Assembly: GCA_038321965.1 (NCBI GenBank)
Contig: JBBQFL010000003.1
Coordinates: 1-64,000 of the forward strand
Direction of reading: 5' to 3'
Origin: UKL13-2 sp038321965
GTDB taxonomy: Bacteria; Pseudomonadota; Gammaproteobacteria; Burkholderiales; Usitatibacteraceae
DNA: 64,000 nucleotides
A program made the translations under genes and the position numbers. This document shows positions 35,892 through 46,655 of the stretch, piece by piece; position 1 is the first letter of the stretch; each line of letters begins with the position of its first letter. The notes beneath the pieces were generated by a model. It ran no database searches and had not been told where the DNA came from. It was given only the letters and a program-made list of their open reading frames with translations.

Positions 35892-36299
35892 CGACTTGCG
35901 GCGCCAACTGTTGACATCACTGGAAGTCCCCGCACCATCGCGCCGATCTCGCGCATTCTGGCACTTCTCCGCGCCCCAGATTTGGCGAAATTGCACGAAC
36001 TTTCCCCTCCATGTTAGGCCTTCCAATGAAATCGCTTCCATGAAGTCTGCAATACGTTTGGAAAACACGATCATATAAAACGCGAGAATGGTCGTCGAGG
36101 CAAACACAGCAAAAAATATGGCGATCTTGAACTCGGTCGGCAAATCGGCATGGCTGTAAAGATTCATTCCGAGGCAGCCGGCTGCTACCGTGCCGACTAA
36201 GCCGCAAGTCGAAACCACTGTCAACTGCATCGCGTTGGCAGTTTGCTTGCGCATCAAATCGGCAAACGGTTTGTGATGCATTTCGCGGACGATTTTTCA
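35877..36299 (-). pseudogene. C-terminal fragment of a CorA-like divalent cation transporter
   Basis: The frame (134 residues from the ATG at 36281) resembles only the C-terminal membrane part of CorA-type Mg2+ transporters. HHKPFADLMRKQTANAMQL leads into two membrane segments, the first ending with CLGMNLY in place of the family's GMN motif. A stop in frame at 36297-36299 cuts off the large N-terminal cytoplasmic domain, and the next gene ends at 36313. It therefore looks like a truncated remnant. The 3' end overlaps the stop of the plus-strand secreted protein gene by 15 bases. Confidence 0.65.
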
Positions 36300-36312
36300 G
36301 CCAGTTGCCCTC

Positions 36313-38619
36313 CTACTTCGGCTGAAACAGTGGATCGCCGAACTTCCACAGCAGGAACGAATAGATGTCCGCAAGTTCACCGTTGCGCTGCGAGCGTGTA
36401 GAGCCCACGCCATGCCCGGCATCGTAATCAAGCCGCAGCAGGACGGGTTCGGCATCCTTCACTTGCGCGGTGGCGGCTTGCAACCGGGCGGCCATTTTGC
36501 TCGACTGCCAGACTTCCACGCGAGGATCGTTCACGCCGTGCATGAGCAAAACCGCTGGATACGCTGTGCCATCCTTGACATGATGGTAGGCGCTCATCAT
36601 ATGTAGTCCTTTAAATCCGTCCGCCGTTTTTACGCTGCCAAATTCCGGGATATTGGGTGGCCCATTTGGGGTAAATTCGGCACGCAAGGCATCGAGCACA
36701 CCCACGCTGGGCACGACAGCAGCAAACAGGTCAGGCCTCTCCGTCAACGCGCGACCGACAGTGATACCGCCGGCGCTACCACCTTGAATGGCCAGCTTTT
36801 CTTTGCGCGTGAACTTGCGTTCCACCAGATACTCGGCGCAGGCGATGAGGTCTCGCCAAGTATTGGGCTTGGTAAGCTTTTGTCCATCTTTGTGCCACGG
36901 GTCACCGAATTCACCACCGCCACGCACGTGACAGGTACCGAGAATCCCGCCACGCTCCAGCCAAGCCAGTGTCGCCGGATTAAAGGTAGGCGAGAGCGTA
37001 ATGCCATACGCGCCATAGCCGCGCAGCAATGTCGCGTTGTTACTGTTCAGCCGTGTGCCCTTCTTGTAGATCAACGAAAGCGGGACTTGAACGCCATCTT
37101 TGGCCGTGACCATCAGGCGCACTTCATCAATGGCCGAAAAGTCGACGGTGGATTTCGGCAGCAATGGCAATGCGATGACGTTCGCGGTACGTTCCTCGAT
37201 ATTTACGTAGCGCGGCGCTTCCGTCCACCCTTCTAGACGCAGAATTGCACCGGGCCTCTTCGGGTGCGTAACAATCTGCCGGATCGCCAGATCAAAGGGC
37301 AAACGCACAAACTCTAGCTTGCCACCACTAAAGACGGAATTACTGAAGTTGAGCCGTTGCAGGCGATCCACACCGCTGAATAATTCACGGATATACAGCG
37401 CGTCTTGCGCGACGGCCAGTTGTTTGATCACGGTGTCACCGGCCGGAACAATGGTCGTTGCAGTGGAAAAATCGGGACGCGCGACAGACGTGCGGACAAC
37501 CTTGTTACGCGGCGCGTTCTTGGCGGTGAGCAAGTACAGCGCGTCATCGTGAACCGCAAAACTGGTGACGAGATCTTTAGGATCAGCTACCTTGCGCCAT
37601 GTCAGGGGTTGCGAGTAGTTGGAGGCAGGCCCGGATGCAGGCGCGACGTAAAGGCTGATTTCGTTCAAGTCGCCGTGCCGGATGCTGCCCACTAGAAAGC
37701 GTCCATCTGCCGTGATATGTACGCCTGGGATGTCGATGTCTGCAAAATTTATCTTGGTCCCGCTCTCCACGCCGCGGCCGAAGATTGCCTCGTCCTTGGC
37801 CGTGTCGCGCCCAAGTACGTGACGAAATACGCGACTGAATAGGTACTGGTTCCTTTTGTCGCCAGGCCTTGCTGTCGGCAAGCGGTTGTAGAAAAACGCG
37901 CGGCTGTCTTCGGACCAGGCACTTTCTGCGGCAAAGCCGATGCGGTCAATTACCACGTCGAGGTCGCGCGAGGTCGCGACTTCGATAATGCGTAACGCCG
38001 TTTCTTCCGATCCGCCAGCGGCGATGCCGACCAAAACGTTCTTGCCGTCTGGTGCCGCGAGGTAATAGTCGAGTGCGTAGCGTCGGCCAGGAGTGTTGAG
38101 TGCCTGCGCATCGAACAGCAGTCGCTCTTTCCCGCCCATACCGTCGCGCACGTAAAGTTTGTGCGTGCTTTCGCCGGGCGAAATCTTGTAATAGAACACG
38201 CGTGTTGCCGACCCCGTGCCGGAAATCTGCACATTGGTAATCACCACACTCGCTTCTGAAAGTGCGCCAATTCGTGCCTCTAACGCTACCCTGCCGGGTA
38301 TGGCATCGAGTGTCGTACGAGCAAACTCACCCTGGCCCTTCATGTACGCGACCACATCCGGATTCTTTACGTCTTCAAGATAGCGATAGGGATCGACTAC
38401 GCTCTGACCGAAGAACGTCTCACTCACATTGCGAATCGGAGCGACGGGTGGGCCCGGTTTTCGAACTGGTTCCGGCGTCGGCGCGACGGGCGCGGCGACG
38501 ACCTTGGGTACTTCGATTGGCGGCGGGGATGCGCAGGATACCAACAACAACGCAAGGCTGACGAAAAAAACCGCATTCGCGCCGGCGGCAGGTCGGTTGT
38601 GCGCGGGATTCATAATCAA
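36313..38619 (-). CDS. Prolyl oligopeptidase family lipoprotein (S9A)
   Basis: The 768-residue protein has a lipobox (LLLVSCAS, Cys about residue 29), so it should be anchored to a membrane after export. A Pro-rich linker is followed by the S9 N-terminal segment (DPYRYLEDVKNPDVVAYM), a seven-bladed propeller, and the catalytic alpha/beta-hydrolase domain. The nucleophile Ser is in IQGGSAGGITVG, the Asp in MHGVNDPRVE and the His in YDAGHGVGS. It would cleave short proline-containing peptides, perhaps complementing the iminopeptidase at 29.8 kb. The gene stands alone next to the CorA-like remnant. Confidence 0.92.
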   Translation of the reverse strand: MIMNPAHNRPAAGANAVFFVSLALLLVSCASPPPIEVPKVVAAPVAPTPEPVRKPGPPVAPIRNVSETFFGQSVVDPYRYLEDVKNPDVVAYMKGQGEFARTTLDAIPGRVALEARIGALSEASVVITNVQISGTGSATRVFYYKISPGESTHKLYVRDGMGGKERLLFDAQALNTPGRRYALDYYLAAPDGKNVLVGIAAGGSEETALRIIEVATSRDLDVVIDRIGFAAESAWSEDSRAFFYNRLPTARPGDKRNQYLFSRVFRHVLGRDTAKDEAIFGRGVESGTKINFADIDIPGVHITADGRFLVGSIRHGDLNEISLYVAPASGPASNYSQPLTWRKVADPKDLVTSFAVHDDALYLLTAKNAPRNKVVRTSVARPDFSTATTIVPAGDTVIKQLAVAQDALYIRELFSGVDRLQRLNFSNSVFSGGKLEFVRLPFDLAIRQIVTHPKRPGAILRLEGWTEAPRYVNIEERTANVIALPLLPKSTVDFSAIDEVRLMVTAKDGVQVPLSLIYKKGTRLNSNNATLLRGYGAYGITLSPTFNPATLAWLERGGILGTCHVRGGGEFGDPWHKDGQKLTKPNTWRDLIACAEYLVERKFTRKEKLAIQGGSAGGITVGRALTERPDLFAAVVPSVGVLDALRAEFTPNGPPNIPEFGSVKTADGFKGLHMMSAYHHVKDGTAYPAVLLMHGVNDPRVEVWQSSKMAARLQAATAQVKDAEPVLLRLDYDAGHGVGSTRSQRNGELADIYSFLLWKFGDPLFQPK

Positions 38620-38707
38620 AGGAAGGGCTCCGGGTTAATTTTCAAGCGGTCGCGTCGAAGGTTTTGTGGCTCATTCGGCCATTTGCACCTCATGCGCAGT
38701 TCAATTT

Positions 38708-39544
38708 CTACCAGTAGTTCTCAACAATAATATGACCCGGCTCGAGCTTGCGGTTCATTCGAAAGCCACGGCTCTTAAGCAGCTTGCGCATCGTTTCAAC
38801 CATGTCCGGATTCCCGCATAGCATGAAGCGCGAACGCGCATCACTGAGCGGAACCCCCGCTGCTGTCTCCAGCGAGCCTGATTCAATCAGTGAATTGATG
38901 CGGCCGTGAAGGGCACCATGCAGCGTGTCACGGGTAAGCGTTTTGACGAAATGAAACTTCGCAAGTCCGTCAATCGCATGCTCGGCAGCGAGCCGTTCCA
39001 GTTCTTCTGTATAGCCCAAATCGTGGCGTTCTCGCACTGAAAGTACCAGGACGATATTTTCGAATCGTTTCCATACGGCTTCATCACGCAACATCGAGAT
39101 ATATGGCGCCATGCCGGTGCCAGTTGCAACGAGCCACAAATCCTGCTCACGGCCAACCTGCTTGAACCGGTCGACCGTCAAAAATCCTTGAGGGACCTGC
39201 TCGACCAGCATGATGTCGCCGATATTGAAGCGTCCCACGCGGGACGAAAATGCGCCCGTTGGCACCACCAGCAGGAAAAACTCGAGAAACGATTCATGTG
39301 GCGCAGACACGATCGAGTATGCCCGCCATATCGTCTCACCGTCTTCTTTAGTCAGGCCGATGCGCGCAAACTGCCCGGGCACGAAAACATATTGCGGATT
39401 GCGCCGCACGCGAAACGACATTAGCGCAGGATTCCATCGGTGCAGCCAGACGACCGGTTCGTCGGTAATTCTTGCGGTAGGCGCCGGTGGGGCAGGCGGC
39501 GTCAGTTCAATCAATGGCGCGGGTGGAACAGGGACGTTGGACAT
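38708..39544 (-). CDS. fpr: Ferredoxin-NADP+ reductase
   Basis: The protein of 278 residues transfers electrons between NADPH and ferredoxin or flavodoxin through FAD. It has the FAD-binding motif WRAYSIVSAPHESFLEFF (RxYS type), an NADP-binding stretch LWLVATGTGMAPYISML, and CGNPDMVETMRKLLKSRG. It ends in a C-terminal aromatic residue (IVENYW) as in bacterial Fpr proteins. The first 28 residues are an extra Pro/Ala-rich extension, so a later start cannot be excluded. Expression from its own promoter is likely. Confidence 0.92.
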   Translation of the reverse strand: MSNVPVPPAPLIELTPPAPPAPTARITDEPVVWLHRWNPALMSFRVRRNPQYVFVPGQFARIGLTKEDGETIWRAYSIVSAPHESFLEFFLLVVPTGAFSSRVGRFNIGDIMLVEQVPQGFLTVDRFKQVGREQDLWLVATGTGMAPYISMLRDEAVWKRFENIVLVLSVRERHDLGYTEELERLAAEHAIDGLAKFHFVKTLTRDTLHGALHGRINSLIESGSLETAAGVPLSDARSRFMLCGNPDMVETMRKLLKSRGFRMNRKLEPGHIIVENYW

Positions 39545-39792
39545 AAAACAGACCAGGGTGCGCCTTCGTTTAGCGCTAGGGCGCAGGATGTCATTAGTTT
39601 AGCAAATTGGCCGTGAATGATTTGCGACCGTCATCAGCAACTTCAACCGTAGCCGGAACAATATCCCTGCATAAAAAAGCGAAGAACGCCATCTGGCGGC
39701 GTGTTTCAGACACTTGTGCTCCAAGAAGTGCGCCCGCTCTAGACTTTCATTGTCAAATCGGCGGGCAATGCATCACTTCGCAAAATTCAAAT

Positions 39793-42700
39793 TTAACCGC
39801 CACGGCGTAACGCCGGACGCGATACTTTGCCGCTGATGCTGAACGCAGCGCGGTCCTGCGCCACGCTTGAACGTATCTCTGAACTCACACTGCCAGTCAG
39901 CGCGCTGGTGGCCAACGCTACGTTGACGTTACCATTGGCAAGCAGTACACCACCGGTCAGTTTCAATTTTTCATAGTGGATCACGCCATCGGCAACGCGC
40001 AGTTGCCCCGTCAATTCACTGAATTTTGATTGTCCGCCGACACTGCCAGGCGAACGCATGACCTGCACCAGGTCCACGTTGCCGATGGTGCCCTCTTTCA
40101 ATTCAAAATTGCCCTGAATAAGGGGTACATCCAGCAGTGCACCAACCGTCGCGGCCTGGCCCGAAGCTGCAAACTTGCCACCTAGTTTTCCTGACAGCGA
40201 AATATCCCGTGTGAACACTTCGGTAAGCTGATCGACTTTCAACTTCTCGACGCCAAATTCACCGTTAAAAGAAACCCCTTGTTTCCAGGAAATCTTCAGG
40301 CTACCCGTCGCCAACCCCTCAAATAGTTTCACTTCCACCAGCGGAAAAGCCATGCCGCCTTCGAACATCGTACCCTTGGCACTCAAATTCGAAATGGGGA
40401 TTGGTGTCCCCAGCGGCAGGTTCATTCCGCGCATTGAAAACGCAACGGCCCACGGATCGTTTGCGCCAGCGTCCGCCTGTGCGTCACCCGCAGCAGGCGT
40501 GTTGGGTGCTATGTCGATACTCCACTTGCTGTCTCGTGCTCGCGCCGCTGCGTAAACAACCTTCCCGGTCTTGTCCAGTTTAAGGTCTGCGTCGAAGGCA
40601 TCAACGGCCACACCACTCACACTGATCTTGACGTCTCGTAGCGCGATTTTCGAGATTTCAATCCCCTTGCCGCGGCCTTCGGCCTCCGCCCACTTGAGCA
40701 CGCGAGGCAGCGCGTCGGCCGCAATCGTTATGTCACTCAACTCCATTGTATCGATCACAAAGCGCTCACCGAACAGGGTCGCCAGATCCATATAAAGCCG
40801 GCCAGTGGCTGCTTTCGCGTCATAGGCCTTGCCAAATTGGAGATTCTCGATTTTAACGTGTGGGCGCGGGAAAAATGCGACCTTTAGGCTGGATGAGGCC
40901 ACATCATCATGTAACCATTCTGCGAGCGCTTTTTCCAAACGTACGTTCACCGTGCCCAGTGGAATAAAGTGCAGTGAACTCAATGCGAGCACCGTGAAGA
41001 CGACCAAGCCGACCACCAGCCAGCGCAGACCACCGCCACCTCTCTTCTTGCCGCGGCGCAACGGCGTGACATCTGCAAAATCGCCCGCCTGCTCCCGTTG
41101 TACCGCCAGCTCCTTGAGTCTCGCAACCTGTGCCTCGCGTTGCCGCAGCTCTGCGTCTTCTTCGGCGCGCGCCTTTTCCTCGGCTTTTTCGCGGCCCTGT
41201 CGCTCGATCGCGATGCGCGCCTCGGCCTCTTGTTCGATTCGTTCGCGCTGCGCGGTCTGTTCGGCAACTTCCCGCAACGCGATTTCGCGTGCGCGCATCT
41301 CAGTAAGCGCCTTGTACTCCGCGTCCTCGCGGGCGCGTCGTTCGGCATCAAACTTTGCCTGGCCTTCTCGGTCAGACTTTTCGCGCATTTCCTGTTCGAT
41401 CAGCGTTCGCGCCTGTGCCTGAATTTTCGCCTCTTGTTCGGCCTGCAGGCGGGCCGACATTTCGGCCTCGACACGGGCCCTATATTCCGCCTCTTCGCGC
41501 GCCCGTGCTTCGAGCCGCTGACGATTCTGCGTTTCCAGCTGTCTGCGCGTTTCTGCGTCGTCCTCCGCTGCGCGCCGGGCATCTTCCTCCGCCTTCAGTC
41601 GCACTTCAAATTCGGCTGAGGCCCTGGCGGCCGCTGCCGCCTGCGCCTCTGCCCGTTTTCTCGCTTCTGCTTCGACGATTGCACTTTCCGCACGAATGCG
41701 GGCAATCTGTACTTCCATTTCGGCACGAATGCGAACTTCCTGTTCCGCAAGCATCTTTTTTGCTTCGACTTCGGCGTTGGCTTTGGCCTCGACCTCCACC
41801 CGGGCGAGCGTGCTGCGTTCGGTTGCAAGCTGATCTTCCAGCATTCTGCGCGCCTCTTCACGCGCTTCCGCCATGATTGCCGCCTCTACCTCGGCACGGG
41901 CGCCCTCTTCAACATCTGACTTCAGCAGCGTCTCCATTTCGGCGCGGACTTTCGCCTCAATCTCCTGTTTCAATTGCTGACGCAAGTCTCGTTGCGCGGC
42001 CTCAAATTCCTGTTGTTGTCGCTTGGCTGCAGCTTCGGCCTGCACGCGCGCTTCGGCCAGGGCACGCGCTTCGGTCTCGGCTCTGGAACGCGCTTCCGCG
42101 AGTGCCTGGGCCTCGGCCTCGGCACGGGCACGAGCCGCCGCCAGCGCTTTTTGTTGCTCCGCTTCGATTTCGTCCTGCTCGCGCGTCAATGTCTGCGCCA
42201 GACGCGCTACGGCCGCGTCATCGCGCTGTTTCTTTTCTGCGGCAATCTTTGCGTCCAACTCAAGTCGCGCATTTTCTGCCGCAGCTTGCGCGCGCCGCGC
42301 CTCAGCCATCGCTCGCTCTTCTGCATCGCGCCGCGCCTTGGCTTCCACATCGAGACGGGCGCGCAATTGCGCCTCACGTTCGGTCCGCGCGCGCGCTTCC
42401 GCCTGAGCGCGTTCGCGCGCTGAATTCAATGCAGCGATGAGTGCAGGATCTTCTGCAACTGGTGCAGACGTATGAACCGGCGGGGGCGACGTTGCTCTCT
42501 CGACTTGGCCAGCAGAAGCAGGTGTGCGGTACTGGGAAGGTTTGAACGAGGCGGTAGCGGACGGGTCAAACACTGGCTTTTTCGGTTGAGTGAAATCAAA
42601 ATCGTCGTCGTCACCGCCAAAATCGCTTAACGGCTCCTCTATCTTGACCTCAAAAACTTTGACGTAACCGTCTTTTTGGAGCGCCGATAGCAGTTTTGAC

Positions 42701-42864
42701 AGCGCCGGTGTGGCAAGATCGACTTTATCGCCGAGCGTTTCGACGTTGGATTTTCCGTCGATCGCTTTCAGGACTTTCATCATGTCACGAGAGAGTGACT
42801 GAGTCTTCTGGTTAACCTGGGTAAGGCCCTTGGCGGTCTTGGTGTAAATTGTTTTTGCATCCAT
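39793..42864 (-). CDS. Chimeric winged-helix / coiled-coil / AsmA-like membrane protein
   Basis: A 1023-residue protein with an uncommon build. Residues 1-75 resemble a small helix-turn-helix or winged-helix fold (LKAIDGKSNVETLGDKVDL, LSKLLSALQKDGYV). Residues 76-140 are an acidic, Pro-rich linker (FGGDDDDFDFTQPKKP). Residues 143-592 are an almost continuous Ala/Glu/Arg coiled coil. One membrane segment lies at 613-631 after a basic KKRGGGGLR stop signal. Residues 632-1023 look like the AsmA family (PLGTVNVRLEKALAEWL, PRPHVKIENLQFG, and a closing LSGKLGGKFAASG region). AsmA-like proteins act in envelope lipid transport. How the cytoplasmic half relates to this is unknown. Confidence 0.75.
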   Translation of the reverse strand: MDAKTIYTKTAKGLTQVNQKTQSLSRDMMKVLKAIDGKSNVETLGDKVDLATPALSKLLSALQKDGYVKVFEVKIEEPLSDFGGDDDDFDFTQPKKPVFDPSATASFKPSQYRTPASAGQVERATSPPPVHTSAPVAEDPALIAALNSARERAQAEARARTEREAQLRARLDVEAKARRDAEERAMAEARRAQAAAENARLELDAKIAAEKKQRDDAAVARLAQTLTREQDEIEAEQQKALAAARARAEAEAQALAEARSRAETEARALAEARVQAEAAAKRQQQEFEAAQRDLRQQLKQEIEAKVRAEMETLLKSDVEEGARAEVEAAIMAEAREEARRMLEDQLATERSTLARVEVEAKANAEVEAKKMLAEQEVRIRAEMEVQIARIRAESAIVEAEARKRAEAQAAAAARASAEFEVRLKAEEDARRAAEDDAETRRQLETQNRQRLEARAREEAEYRARVEAEMSARLQAEQEAKIQAQARTLIEQEMREKSDREGQAKFDAERRAREDAEYKALTEMRAREIALREVAEQTAQRERIEQEAEARIAIERQGREKAEEKARAEEDAELRQREAQVARLKELAVQREQAGDFADVTPLRRGKKRGGGGLRWLVVGLVVFTVLALSSLHFIPLGTVNVRLEKALAEWLHDDVASSSLKVAFFPRPHVKIENLQFGKAYDAKAATGRLYMDLATLFGERFVIDTMELSDITIAADALPRVLKWAEAEGRGKGIEISKIALRDVKISVSGVAVDAFDADLKLDKTGKVVYAAARARDSKWSIDIAPNTPAAGDAQADAGANDPWAVAFSMRGMNLPLGTPIPISNLSAKGTMFEGGMAFPLVEVKLFEGLATGSLKISWKQGVSFNGEFGVEKLKVDQLTEVFTRDISLSGKLGGKFAASGQAATVGALLDVPLIQGNFELKEGTIGNVDLVQVMRSPGSVGGQSKFSELTGQLRVADGVIHYEKLKLTGGVLLANGNVNVALATSALTGSVSSEIRSSVAQDRAAFSISGKVSRPALRRGG

Positions 42865-43289
42865 CGCTTAAGTCTTCTTTCAAAGATTGTTTTGACAGCG
42901 CCGGAATCTTGTTCAATCCGCCATTATTGTTTGAGTTTCTGCAGCGATATCGCCATAAGGGGCTTGAAGGGCAATTCCGCAAAAACCGGACCGTAACTGC
43001 GCCAGTCGAAGCAGGCCGTTTATCTTCTCACGAATCATGAATGCGCGACAGCATCGAAGCCTGGAAGCGGCGAAGACGCTTTTTCGTCGCGCCGAGATGC
43101 AGCTCAAGGTACATTCGCCAATGTCGCGCTGCAACAATAATAGAGTGGCCCGTGTCGACCGGATGTGTTGCCTTTTGCCCGTAACGCAGTTTGAGCTGCT
43201 GAAAACCAGCGGCCGCCTCCAGAATCATGTCGAGGATTGCGCCGGCTCCGGCAGCAACGGGTTGCTCGCTTACGGCAGCCAGCCACAAG
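42865..43289. other. Intergenic region between the AsmA-like and LysR genes
   Basis: The 425 bases hold the promoter of the AsmA-like gene. A minus-strand frame (43028-43327, 99 codons, TTG start) overlaps the 3' end of the LysR gene in another frame. It has no recognisable motif and is probably not translated. I see no RNA gene or strong hairpin. Confidence 0.5.
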
Positions 43290-44204
43290 CTATTTGCTGT
43301 CTCGTTCCCAGTAAGGCGGATCGCCAAAAGTCTTTTTCATGAAATCGATAAACAGCCGCACTTTGGCAGGCAGGAATTTCCGGTCGGGATAGACGGCAAA
43401 AATATCGCTGCCTGGCACGGCGAATTTTGGCAAGACTTCTACCAGCCGACCTTTCTCGATCTCCTCAGAGACTTCCCATGCACTGCGCCACGCGAGACCG
43501 TGCCCGGCGAGCGCCCAGCGTGTCAGCACTTCGCCGTCATTGCAATGCATGTCACCGACAACCTTTACGTTGATATTTCTGGTCCCGTCGCGAAATGCCC
43601 AGTTGTCCGACAAGCCATCTTCAGTTGCAGTGACCAGGCAGTTATGTTTGGCCAAGTCGATGAGCGCGGCGGGTTTGCCATGCCGCTTGAAGTAGCCGGG
43701 CGAACCAATGACCACACGGTGGTTTCGTGCAAGTTTGGTTGCGATCAGATCCGCGTTTTTTAAGTCCGCGATGCGAATCGCCAGATCGACCCGTTCGTTT
43801 TTCAGGTCAACGATGCGTTCTGAAAGATGCAACGTCACGTTCAGGTTCGGATGCGCTTCAACGAACGCTGGCAAATGCGGTGCAATGTGCTTTCTGCCGA
43901 ACGCCGTCGGTGCAGAAACGATCAGTCGGCCAGTCGCGCTGCGTGCACCTGCCGTGAGCGATTCCTCGGCTGCGCGCAATTCGTTGAGGATATTTCGTAC
44001 GTCTTCGAAAAAAGCCACGCCTTCGGGTGTCAGCGTGATCTTTCGGGTGGATCGCTTGAACAGTTTCACCTTCAACTGCTCTTCAAGCTGATCGATGCGC
44101 CTGCCAATCATCGCAGGCGTAACACCTTCGTCTCTGGCAACCGCGGAAAGGCTCTCCGTCTTTGCCACATCAAGAAATGTCTGCAACGCCTTCAGTCGAT
44201 CCAT
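43290..44204 (-). CDS. LysR-family transcriptional regulator
   Basis: The 304-residue protein has an N-terminal winged helix (MDRLKALQTFLDVAKTESLS, VTPAMIGRRIDQLEEQLKVKLF) and a substrate-binding domain of LysR type from about residue 88. The ATG follows a strong GGAGGA ribosome-binding site. It diverges from the malate synthase gene across 183 bases, which makes aceB a probable target. The inducer is unknown. The fold resembles the DsdC/CrgA-like LysR branch common in betaproteobacteria, but this was not tested. Confidence 0.93.
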   Translation of the reverse strand: MDRLKALQTFLDVAKTESLSAVARDEGVTPAMIGRRIDQLEEQLKVKLFKRSTRKITLTPEGVAFFEDVRNILNELRAAEESLTAGARSATGRLIVSAPTAFGRKHIAPHLPAFVEAHPNLNVTLHLSERIVDLKNERVDLAIRIADLKNADLIATKLARNHRVVIGSPGYFKRHGKPAALIDLAKHNCLVTATEDGLSDNWAFRDGTRNINVKVVGDMHCNDGEVLTRWALAGHGLAWRSAWEVSEEIEKGRLVEVLPKFAVPGSDIFAVYPDRKFLPAKVRLFIDFMKKTFGDPPYWERDSK

Positions 44205-44229
44205 GTGTCCTCCGGGCTATCCAGCGCGA

Positions 44230-44285
44230 TAGTATCAAATGCTTTCTATTTGCTGTCGATTATCTTTGTTTTAGTATCATAATAC
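44230..44285. promoter_or_regulatory. Candidate LysR operator region upstream of aceB
   Basis: TAGTATCA occurs twice, at 44230-44237 and 44272-44279, 42 bases apart (about four helical turns). The second copy is part of the symmetric GTATCATAATAC at 44274-44285. Paired sites between a LysR gene and its divergent target are the usual arrangement. No binding data are available. Confidence 0.4.
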
Positions 44286-44387
44286 AATCAGTCTATACCT
44301 AAAAATTCAGCCTGCTGTTGGCGCGTTTCTTTTGGACTCTATTCACCGCAATACGCGACATCGTCAACTTCTGTCGAGGAGAAATAC

Positions 44388-45989
<1,602 letters not shown>

Positions 45990-46004
45990 CGAGCAAACTC
46001 AGCG

Positions 46005-46655
46005 TCAGGGAATCAGGAGCACGTGCACACGATACGGACCGTGCGCGCCGATAACGATGGTCTGCTCGATATCCGCCGTCCTTGACGGACCGGACACAAA
46101 AAACGTCGCACGTGGCGGCTCGCCGATTTCGCCGCGCATCAACTGAAACGCGTCTTCCATCGTCGGCACCATCCGGCTTTTGCTGACTATGCAGACATGC
46201 GTTTCGGGCAACAGCGCTGTAGATTTCGGTGTGTCTGGCGCACCCAGCAGCAGCAGCGTTCCCGTCTCGCCGATGGCGCAAAAACAGCCAGTGATACCGA
46301 TCATATCGTCGCCATTGGCTGGCCGACTGTCGTACTGGATACCGGCGGCCAGCCAGTCCAGCGCCGCAAACTCCCCCCAGCCCACACAGCGCCGCTGCAA
46401 CGACGCGCCGTCGAGGTACCGGGCTACTTCCACTGGCACCGAAGAAATATTGCCCACCTCGACGATTGTGGTCGACAGCCGGGCGCACTCCTCGATGAAA
46501 TGCTGCACCGGATCGTGCATGGCAAAGGTTGGTACCGGTCCACGTTCGTGCGCGGAAATGTGCACGCGAACTACTGCGAGGTCGGCGTCCGTCGTCACCC
46601 CCACCTTGCCGCTTTGGCTGCGAATGCGGGCGAGAATATTTTCGCGGGCTCTCAC
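46005..46655 (-). CDS. lutC: LutC/YkgG-type lactate utilisation protein
   Basis: The likely start is a GTG at 46655 that overlaps the lutB stop (GTGA), giving 216 residues that begin VRARENILARIRS. Upstream extension of the frame lies inside lutB and is not coding. The protein has the LUD-domain pattern: FIEECARLSTTIVEVG in the N-terminal half, then GITGCFCAIGETGTLLLLG, VCIVSKSRMVPTMEDAF and SGPSRTADIEQTIVIGAHGP. LutABC together oxidise L-lactate to pyruvate. LutC is an accessory subunit of uncertain detailed role. Confidence 0.92.
   Translation of the reverse strand: MRARENILARIRSQSGKVGVTTDADLAVVRVHISAHERGPVPTFAMHDPVQHFIEECARLSTTIVEVGNISSVPVEVARYLDGASLQRRCVGWGEFAALDWLAAGIQYDSRPANGDDMIGITGCFCAIGETGTLLLLGAPDTPKSTALLPETHVCIVSKSRMVPTMEDAFQLMRGEIGEPPRATFFVSGPSRTADIEQTIVIGAHGPYRVHVLLIP

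Noticed and set aside
41098..42440. Several overlapping plus-strand frames of 120-190 codons opposite the coiled coil of the AsmA-like protein
   Set aside because: They arise from the biased Ala/Glu/Arg codons of the coiled coil. Three frames are open at once, which argues against real coding.
39793..42864. Idea that the coiled-coil gene encodes TolA or a plasmid-type TraB/KfrA protein
   Set aside because: The domain after the TM looks AsmA-like, not TolA-like, and no plasmid genes surround it.
43028..43327. 99-codon minus-strand frame overlapping the LysR 3' end
   Set aside because: It begins at a TTG inside the LysR gene without a ribosome-binding site, and I recognise nothing in it. It could still be a small gene if conserved.
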